This document shows, piece by piece, positions 54,291 through 60,097 of a stretch of DNA of 64,000 nucleotides. A program made the position numbers and the translations under genes. This DNA comes from Gemmata palustris. GTDB taxonomy: Bacteria > Planctomycetota > Planctomycetia > Gemmatales > Gemmataceae. Where the stretch lies: the NCBI RefSeq assembly GCF_017939745.1, contig NZ_JAGKQQ010000001.1, forward strand, positions 4,154,001 through 4,218,000. Reading direction: 5' to 3'. Each line of letters opens with the position of its first letter. The stretch's first letter is position 1. The notes beneath the pieces were generated by a model, which worked only from the letters and a program-made list of their open reading frames with translations, was not told the origin of the DNA and searched no databases.

Positions 54291-54815
54291 TTACGCGGAG
54301 TAGAAGTCTTCGGGGATGGTGTCCGTGGGGCGCCAGTCGATCTCGCCCGCCTCCATGCCCTTGTACTTGAGGAAGGTCGCGGTCACCACGTCCTTATCCG
54401 GTTTATGGCCGTCGGCGGTCCGCCCCATCTTCCGCGCGCCGCCGAGCCACTCCAGTGCCGTAGCCGGGGCGAGGCGCCCCGCCTTCACCAGCCCGACGAC
54501 GAGCACGAGCAGGTGCTTGCACGGCGACCCGCGCGACACCACGCACTGGATCAGGTTCTGCGTGCAGCACGAATACTTGCCGTCGTTCGCGAGCCGGCAG
54601 GCGTACACGCGGCTGCCCGACGACTGGCTGCGCACCACGCCGCACACGAACTCGGGCTGCACGTCCGCGTAGAGCTGGAACTTCTCGCCGCGGAGCATCG
54701 TCAGCGCTTTCGCGAGCGCGCCGGAGTCCGAGACGCCCCGCGCGCCGTCGAGGAAGTCGTCCCACTCGGTGCGCGCGGCCGGGATTTTGGGCTGGGTCGC
54801 CTTGGTCTTCGCCAT
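54291..54815 (-). CDS. Stand-alone SWIM-like finger protein (paralogue 2)
   Basis: 174 residues, the shortest member, with no pentapeptide repeats. It is essentially only the shared C-terminal module: EWDDFLDGARGVSDSGALAK, LRGEKFQLYADVQPEFVCGV, then the finger VYACRLANDGKYSC, CTQNLIQC, RGSPCKHLLVLVVGL with C-x9-C-x7-C-x7-C-x-H spacing, and tail GEIDWRPTDTIPEDFYSA. It lies 12 bp upstream of the BRCT gene and 7 bp downstream of paralogue 3 on the same strand, so it is clearly co-transcribed. It defines the minimal conserved unit of the family. Confidence 0.88.
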   Translation of the reverse strand: MAKTKATQPKIPAARTEWDDFLDGARGVSDSGALAKALTMLRGEKFQLYADVQPEFVCGVVRSQSSGSRVYACRLANDGKYSCCTQNLIQCVVSRGSPCKHLLVLVVGLVKAGRLAPATALEWLGGARKMGRTADGHKPDKDVVTATFLKYKGMEAGEIDWRPTDTIPEDFYSA

Positions 54816-54822
54816 TGGTGTC

Positions 54823-55935
54823 TCACATTGCGTAGAAGTCTTCCGGGACGGTTTCGGTGGGGCGCCAGTCGATCTCGCCGGCCTGCGCGCCCTTGTATTT
54901 CAAGAACGAATCGGCGATGTGGTTCTGCACGGTCTTGTTCCAGCGCGGCCCCTTCTTGTTCGCCGCGACGACCCACTTGTCCGCGGTCGCGGGATCGAGT
55001 TGCCCGGCCCGCGCGAGGCCGATGAGCAGCACGAGCAGGTGCTTACACGGCTCGTTGGAAAGCCCCATACACGGGGCCATGTCCGCCGTGCCGCACGAGT
55101 ACGTACCGTCTTCCGTGAGGACGCACGAGTAGACGGTGTCAATGTCCCGCTGACTCCGGACGATCCCGCGCACCATTGTCGGCTCGATCTCGGAGAAGAT
55201 CTGGTTCCGCTCCTTCTTGAGCATGTCGAGCGTGCGCTTCATGCGCTTCTCGTCGATGTTCGTGTGCAGGCGCGCCATGAGACCGTTAATGTCCTGCGCC
55301 GCGGCCTTCTTCCCCTTCCCGACCAAGCGCGGATCGGTGCTCTTCCCCTGCCAGCGCGCCTCGCCCGGGATCACGAACCCGGCGGGCCACTTGGTCGTTT
55401 GGTCGAAGGACGCGCCGGCCAGGTTCGCGTCGGTCAGCACGGCGTCCGTGAAGTCGGTGCCGGTGAGGTCGGTTTCGAGCAAGTTGGCGCGCGTCAAATC
55501 AGCCTTCACGAACTTCGCCCGAAGAAACCGCCCCTCCCACAAATCGGCCCCAACGAGCTTCGCTTCGCTGAAATCGGCGTCACGCCCGTTGAACCCGCGC
55601 AGGTTCGCATCAATTAAATCGGCACCGTGGAAATCACCCGTCAGGAACGATGTACCGACCCAGTTCGCGCCCACGAACTTCGCACCCACGGCCCTCAACT
55701 TCGTGGCCGACAATCCGCGGAAATTCACCTCCGCGAGTTCCGCGCCACATAGATCGGCGCTCGTGAGTTTGACGGCCTTCCGCTCGGCCACGGTGAGTTT
55801 GTTCCACTTCTTCACCCCGGCCGTACCGCTCTTGAGCACCTCGACCCAATTCACGACAGTTTTGGGCACGGGTTTCTTCGCGGCCGGCTTCTTCGTCGCG
55901 GGTGCGGGCTTCGCAGCAGGTTTCTTCTTGGCCAT
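54823..55935 (-). CDS. Pentapeptide-repeat / SWIM-like finger protein (paralogue 3)
   Basis: 370 residues. Lys/Ala/Pro-rich basic tail (about 1-27, MAKKKPAAKPAPATKKPA). A WVEVLKSGTAGVKKWNKL domain shared with paralogues 4 and 5. A pentapeptide block at about 55-165 (SADLCGAELAEVNFRGLSAT; LTGTDFTDAVLTDANLAGAS). A linker with LMARLHTNIDEKRMKRTLDM. Finger at about 268-296 (VYSCVLTEDGTYSC, NEPCKHLLVLLIGL), then YKGAQAGEIDWRPTETVPED. Neighbouring stops and starts are 3-7 bp apart, typical of one transcript. The function is not known. Confidence 0.88.
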   Translation of the reverse strand: MAKKKPAAKPAPATKKPAAKKPVPKTVVNWVEVLKSGTAGVKKWNKLTVAERKAVKLTSADLCGAELAEVNFRGLSATKLRAVGAKFVGANWVGTSFLTGDFHGADLIDANLRGFNGRDADFSEAKLVGADLWEGRFLRAKFVKADLTRANLLETDLTGTDFTDAVLTDANLAGASFDQTTKWPAGFVIPGEARWQGKSTDPRLVGKGKKAAAQDINGLMARLHTNIDEKRMKRTLDMLKKERNQIFSEIEPTMVRGIVRSQRDIDTVYSCVLTEDGTYSCGTADMAPCMGLSNEPCKHLLVLLIGLARAGQLDPATADKWVVAANKKGPRWNKTVQNHIADSFLKYKGAQAGEIDWRPTETVPEDFYAM

Positions 55936-55938
55936 GAG

Positions 55939-57006
55939 TCACATCGCGTAGAAGTCTTCGGGGATGGTTTCGGTGGGGCGCCAGTCAATTTCGCCCGCCT
56001 GAGCGCCTTTATATTTCAAAAGAGTGTCGCTCACCTGATCTACGATGCGCTCGTTCCATTTGTGCTTCTTTCCGCCGGCCGCGACGACGAGCCGATCGGC
56101 CGCGCCCGCATCGAGTTCGCCCGCCTTCGTCAACCCGATGAGCAGCACGAGCAGGTGCTTGCACGGCTCCCCGCGGAGCCCCATGCACTCGGTCAGATCG
56201 GGCGTGCCGCACGAGTACGTTCCGTCCGCTTCGATCAAACACGAGTACACCAAATCCGGCTCGCGCTGACTGCGGACCACGCCGCGCACCACAGCCGGCT
56301 CGATCTCCGAGAACAGTTGGTTCGTGCCGGTCTTCAGCATCTCCACGGTCCGCGTCATGCGGTTCGCGTCGATGACCTTGTTGAGGCGCGCGAGCAACCC
56401 GTCGAGGCTCACCGCGACCGCCTCTTCGCCCACGCCGTTGAAGCGCGGGTCCGGGGCATCGGGCGACCACTTCGCGCCGGCCGGGATCTCGAACCCCGCG
56501 GGCCATACGGTCGTCTGGTCGAAGACTAGCTCAGCGAACACGGTCCCGGTCAAATTTGCGTCACTAAAATCCGTCCCCGTAATGTCCGCGCCCGTGAGGT
56601 CGGCTCCGCTCAGATCGGCCCCCACAAACTTCGCGCCGACCAAGCGCCCGCCCCGGAGCGACACGTGGGGCAACTTCGCGCCGGTGAGGTCCGCGTTGCG
56701 GGCACAGAACTTGGTCATCTCCGCGCCGGCGAAGTTCGCCCCGCGCAGATCGGCCTCAATGAACGACCCGCGAGTAAGTGTCGCGTCGGCGAAATCGACC
56801 CCGGCGCCCTGAAACTTCAGGACCGACTGCCCACCAAAGTTGATGCCCGCGAGGTCGCACCCGGCGTAGTCGCCGCGCCCGAGCTTCGTCATTTGCCGCG
56901 CGGTCTCGGAGCGCTCGTTCCACTGCGCCACGCCCGCGCGCCCGGTTTGCAGCGTCGCGGGCCAGTCGATTTCTAGAGGCGGGGCGACTTTCTTCTTCGT
57001 GGCCAT
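55939..57006 (-). CDS. Pentapeptide-repeat / SWIM-like finger protein (paralogue 4)
   Basis: 355 residues from ATG 57006 (MATKKKVAPPLEIDWPATLQ); an upstream TTG at 57042 is unlikely. Shared domain TLQTGRAGVAQWNERSETAR, pentapeptide repeats about 40-150 (GADLSGADLTGADITGTDFS), linker LDGLLARLNKVIDANRMTRT, finger VYSCLIEADGTYSC then RGEPCKHLLVLLIGL with the same ligand spacing, and tail EIDWRPTETIPEDFYAM. It lies 3 bp upstream of paralogue 3 and is the first gene of the four-gene run. The upstream interval holds only repeats. Confidence 0.88.
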   Translation of the reverse strand: MATKKKVAPPLEIDWPATLQTGRAGVAQWNERSETARQMTKLGRGDYAGCDLAGINFGGQSVLKFQGAGVDFADATLTRGSFIEADLRGANFAGAEMTKFCARNADLTGAKLPHVSLRGGRLVGAKFVGADLSGADLTGADITGTDFSDANLTGTVFAELVFDQTTVWPAGFEIPAGAKWSPDAPDPRFNGVGEEAVAVSLDGLLARLNKVIDANRMTRTVEMLKTGTNQLFSEIEPAVVRGVVRSQREPDLVYSCLIEADGTYSCGTPDLTECMGLRGEPCKHLLVLLIGLTKAGELDAGAADRLVVAAGGKKHKWNERIVDQVSDTLLKYKGAQAGEIDWRPTETIPEDFYAM

Positions 57007-57055
57007 GTCGTGTGAATTCTGTTGGTGATTCAGATAACTCAAATCCCTAAAATAA

Positions 57056-57148
57056 TCTTGACAGAATTAACCGGATCAAGATATCACGTGCGTTTTCCGA
57101 ATCCTGTCGATCCTGTTAACCCTGTCAAAACCCTTCTCTCTTGCTGGC
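57056..57148. repeat. GACAGAATTAACCGGATCAA imperfect palindromic repeat, second copy
   Basis: Same layout as 51675-51769: inverted arms around ACGTGCGTTTTCCGAATCC, followed by CTTCTCTCTTG and a GGCCAG/GGCCGG stretch. Confidence 0.8.
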
Positions 57149-57170
57149 CAGTGCCGATGCACGTGGTTTG

Positions 57171-57224
57171 GTGGCACAGGCCTCTGGCCTGTGCGTGCCT
57201 CCACAGGCCAGAGGCCTGTGCCAC
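57171..57224. repeat. Hairpin repeat with 23-bp perfect arms
   Basis: GTGGCACAGGCCTCTGGCCT at 57171 onward pairs perfectly with 57202-57224, leaving an 8-base loop. Each arm also has an internal AGGCC palindrome. It may act as a transcription end structure for paralogue 5. Confidence 0.85.
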
Positions 57225-57263
57225 GAGCACAAACACTCAACACAACCACCGGCCACTGCTGCC

Positions 57264-57298
57264 GCTCTCACCGGCCGGCTTACACCGGCCGTTCGCCC
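57264..57298. repeat. ACCGGCCGG short repeat, third copy
   Basis: Nearly identical to 51800-51834, including the GTTCGCCC end. It lies 34 bp after the stop of paralogue 5. Confidence 0.7.
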
Positions 57299-57331
57299 AG
57301 ACCTCTGCCGCCACTCGCCTGAGCACGGCGT

Positions 57332-58327
57332 CTACATCGCGTAGAAGTCCTCGGGCACGGTCTCGGTGGGGCGCCAGTCGATCTCGCCCGCTTCCGCGCC
57401 CTTGTACTGGAGGAACGTGGCGGTCATCGCTTCCTTGTCGAGTTCGGGCTTCTGCCCGCGCGTGTTTTGGGTCCACTCGTGCGCGGTCGCGGCGTCGAGT
57501 TCGCCGGCCTTCGACAGCCCGACGATGAGCACGAGCAGGTGCTTGCACGGCGACCCGCGCAGCCCACCGCAGATGTTCAGATTCTGCGTGCCGCAACTGT
57601 ACTTGCCGTCCGACGCGAGCCGGCACGAGTACACGAGGTCCGCGTTGCCCTGGCTCTTCACCACGCCGACGAGGTGGTCCGGCGCGACCTTCGCGTACAG
57701 CCGGAACCGCTCGGCCTTGAGCATGTCCGTGGCCTTGTCGAGCTTCGCCGGGTCGGTGACCTTCTTGAGCCGCGTCAGGAACTCGCCGAAGTCCGCCGGC
57801 TTCGGCAGCGCCTTCTCTTCGGCCGTCGCCACCTTGCGCGGGTCCGGCCCCTTCCCGGCCCACGTCAGCGCGTCCGCCATTCGGATCTCGGCGGGCCACT
57901 TGGTCCCGTCGTTCACGCGCGCCCAACTGAGCAGCGTACCATCAAGGGTCGCGCCGGTGAGCGTCGCGCCCGCGAGGTTGCTGTAGGAGAGGGAGGCTTT
58001 GGACAGGTTAGCGTTCGAGAAGTTCACGTCCGTGAGATTGAGGCCGTTAAAATCGACCTTGGTGAGATCAGTGTTCGAGAGGTCCGCGCCCTTCAGCTTG
58101 ACTCGCGCTTTGGCGTCGCCCGAAAGCGCGTTCCACTCCTTCACGCCCGCGGCACCCGTTTTCAGCGTCGCGACCCAATCGACCTTCGGTTTGGGTTTCG
58201 GTTTGGGAGCCGCTTTGGGCTTCGCGACCGACGCGCCTTTGGCCGTCGTCACAGTTTTTGCTTTGGGGGTCGTCTTGGTTTTCGCGGCCACCTTCTTGGC
58301 GGGCTTCTTAACGGCTTGTTTGGCCAT
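57332..58327 (-). CDS. Pentapeptide-repeat / SWIM-like finger protein with histone-like tail (paralogue 5)
   Basis: 331 residues. The first ~48 residues are a Lys/Ala/Pro tail reminiscent of histone H1 (MAKQAVKKPAKKVAAKTKTT). Shared domain VDWVATLKTGAAGVKEWNAL, pentapeptide repeats at about 78-130 (GADLSNTDLTKVDFNGLNLT), linker PADFGEFLTRLKKVTDPAKL, finger VYSCRLASDGKYSC ... CGGLRGSPCKHLLVLIVGL at about 230-260, and tail EIDWRPTETVPEDFYAM. It is separated from the other four by a repeat-rich gap and probably has its own promoter. A basic tail plus finger suggests nucleic-acid binding. Confidence 0.88.
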   Translation of the reverse strand: MAKQAVKKPAKKVAAKTKTTPKAKTVTTAKGASVAKPKAAPKPKPKPKVDWVATLKTGAAGVKEWNALSGDAKARVKLKGADLSNTDLTKVDFNGLNLTDVNFSNANLSKASLSYSNLAGATLTGATLDGTLLSWARVNDGTKWPAEIRMADALTWAGKGPDPRKVATAEEKALPKPADFGEFLTRLKKVTDPAKLDKATDMLKAERFRLYAKVAPDHLVGVVKSQGNADLVYSCRLASDGKYSCGTQNLNICGGLRGSPCKHLLVLIVGLSKAGELDAATAHEWTQNTRGQKPELDKEAMTATFLQYKGAEAGEIDWRPTETVPEDFYAM

Positions 58328-58456
58328 GACTCACACGGTTGGTGAGAACGGAAGAGTGAGGTTGGATTGTGCAGAATTATTGACGCGCCCGCGCCGGCCC
58401 GCAAGGTGCGCAGGGGGCGAAATGCTGTGAATTCCGGGTGAACGGGGCGCGGATGT

Positions 58457-59932
58457 TTACGAAAGGATACCGTCGAGCACCTCGCCGTGGACGTCCGTCA
58501 ACCGGCGCTCGATGCCGTTGTGGTAGAACGAGAGGCGCTCGTGGTTGAGCCCGAGGATGTGCAAAATCGTCGCGTGGAGGTCGTAGATCGTGGCAGGCTT
58601 TTCCGCGGCTTGATAGCCGAATTCGTCCGTTCCACCGTAGCTGTGCGCGCGCGTCACCCCGGCGCCCGCGAGCCACACTGTGAAGCCCTTCGGGTTGTGG
58701 TCGCGCCCGCTCGCATCCTTCTGAAACGTGGGCATCCGCCCGAACTCCGTCACCCACACCACGAGCGTGTCTTTCAGCAAGCCGGTGCGTTTCAGGTCCG
58801 TGAGGAGCGCGGCGAGGGGCTTATCCAGAATCGCGGCGTGGACCTCGTACTGCGACTTCAGCGTCTTGTGCCCGTCCCAGTTGCCGACGCCCTCGCCCAT
58901 CGCGTAAGAGCCGTTGAAGAGCTGCACGAACCGCACGTCGCGCTCGAGCAGGCGCCGGGCGAGCAGGCAGTTGCGCGCGAACCCGCTCTTCCACCGGTCC
59001 TTGTCGCCGGTGCCGTACTCGGCGTGAACCGACTTCGGCTCTTTGGACAGGTCCGCGACCTCCGCCGCGCGCAACTGCATCTTCGCGGCCATCTCGTAGC
59101 TCGCGATGCGCGCGCTCAGTTGCGAGTCGCCCGCGCGGGCGGTCGCGTGGTCGGCGTTGAGCAACTGGAGGAAGTCGCGCGTGTCCGCGTCGGTCTTCGC
59201 GCTGATGCTCCCGGGCCGCGCGAGATTCGGAATGGGCTTGTCCGCGGTGAACGGCGTGCCCTGGAACACGCCGGGCAGGAACGCACTCCCCCAGTTGTTC
59301 GGCCCGACTTGCGGGACGCCGCGCGGGTCCGGGATCGCGACGAACGCGGGCAGGTCTTTGCACTCGCTGCCGAGCGCGTAGCTGACCCACGCCCCGGCGC
59401 TCGGGAACCCGTCGAGCGTGAAGCCGGTGCTCATCTGGTTCTCGGCCGGGCCGTGCGTGTTGCTCTTCGCGGTCATCGAGTGGACGAAGCACATTTCGTC
59501 CGCCAGCCCCGCGAGGTTCGGCAGCAGGTCTGACACCATCTTCCCGCTCTGACCGCGCGGCTTGAACGCCCACAGCGGGCGCACCAGATTGCCCTGCGCG
59601 CCCTGGAACGTGACGAGCTTCTCGGCCCCCGGGAGGGGTTGGCCGTCGCGCTTCACCAGTTCCGGCTTGTAGTCGAAGGTATCGACGTGGCTGACCGCGC
59701 CGGAACAGAAGATCGTGAGCACGCGCTTCGCCTTCGGCGCGAAGTGCGGTTTCCGCGCGCTGAGGGGCGAATCGGGTTTGATGTCCGGGCGCAGCGGCGC
59801 CTTGTCATCCGCGAGAAGCCCCTGCTCCGCGAGGAGCGCGGCCAGCGCGATCCCACCCAAGCCCGTGCTCGCATCGCGCAGGAACCCGCGCCTGTTGAGG
59901 AGAGAGGCACCGCCGGGAGAAATCGAAGTCAT
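58457..59932 (-). CDS. DUF1501 family protein, Tat-exported
   Basis: 491 residues. Tat leader NRRGFLRDASTGLGGIALAA at about 13-32. Family blocks: KRVLTIFCSGAVSHVDTFDY, GNLVRPLWAFKPRGQSGKMV, RRLLERDVRFVQLFNG, VVWVTEFGRMPTFQK with the sulfatase-like metal region, GRDHNPKGFTVWLAGAGV and ATILHILGLNHERLSFYHNG. DUF1501 belongs to the alkaline phosphatase/sulfatase superfamily. In planctomycetes it is paired with PSD1 cytochrome genes, as here (166 bp downstream, same strand). Thought to act in the periplasm on sulfated or other polysaccharides; exact reaction unknown. ATG 59932. Confidence 0.93.
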   Translation of the reverse strand: MTSISPGGASLLNRRGFLRDASTGLGGIALAALLAEQGLLADDKAPLRPDIKPDSPLSARKPHFAPKAKRVLTIFCSGAVSHVDTFDYKPELVKRDGQPLPGAEKLVTFQGAQGNLVRPLWAFKPRGQSGKMVSDLLPNLAGLADEMCFVHSMTAKSNTHGPAENQMSTGFTLDGFPSAGAWVSYALGSECKDLPAFVAIPDPRGVPQVGPNNWGSAFLPGVFQGTPFTADKPIPNLARPGSISAKTDADTRDFLQLLNADHATARAGDSQLSARIASYEMAAKMQLRAAEVADLSKEPKSVHAEYGTGDKDRWKSGFARNCLLARRLLERDVRFVQLFNGSYAMGEGVGNWDGHKTLKSQYEVHAAILDKPLAALLTDLKRTGLLKDTLVVWVTEFGRMPTFQKDASGRDHNPKGFTVWLAGAGVTRAHSYGGTDEFGYQAAEKPATIYDLHATILHILGLNHERLSFYHNGIERRLTDVHGEVLDGILS

Positions 59933-59956
59933 AGGAGAGACCCGATGGCAGAGATC

Positions 59957-59991
59957 AGAGGACAGAGGACAGAGGACAGAGGACAGAGGAC
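59957..59991. repeat. Five tandem copies of AGAGGAC
   Basis: Exact 7-base repeats immediately upstream of the DUF1501 start (25 bp away), on the side where its ribosome site should lie. Copy number may vary and could alter translation. Followed at 60010-60078 by an imperfect GTAGGTCGGGC...GCCCGACCTAC hairpin. Confidence 0.85.
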
Positions 59992-60009
59992 AGAGAGCAG
60001 AACCGGTGT

Positions 60010-60078
60010 CGGTAGGTCGGGCGGTGCCCGACGTGTTTGGCATTGCGAAGGTTGTGTCGAGCACAGCCCGACCTACAA
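60010..60078. repeat. Hairpin GTAGGTCGGGC ... GCCCGACCTAC
   Basis: 11-bp complementary arms (about 60010-60021 and 60067-60078) separated by ~45 bases, with GGTGCCCGAC and GAGCACAGCC additional partial pairing. It lies between the PSD1 stop and the DUF1501 start, so it may structure the shared mRNA. Confidence 0.6.
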
Positions 60079-60097
60079 CCCTTCTGTCCGGTCGTCC

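Larger units (their letters stand above)
57007..57331. other. Repeat-filled interval between paralogues 4 and 5
   Basis: Contains the GACAGAATTAACCGGATCAA repeat (57056-57148), a 23-bp-arm hairpin (57171-57224) and the ACCGGCCGG repeat (57264-57298). This is the same combination and order (first and last) as in 51432-51875, so the two intervals are probably related by duplication together with the paralogous genes. Confidence 0.7.

Noticed and set aside
59957..59991. CRISPR-like tandem array
   Set aside because: Units are 7 bases with no spacers and no cas genes are present.
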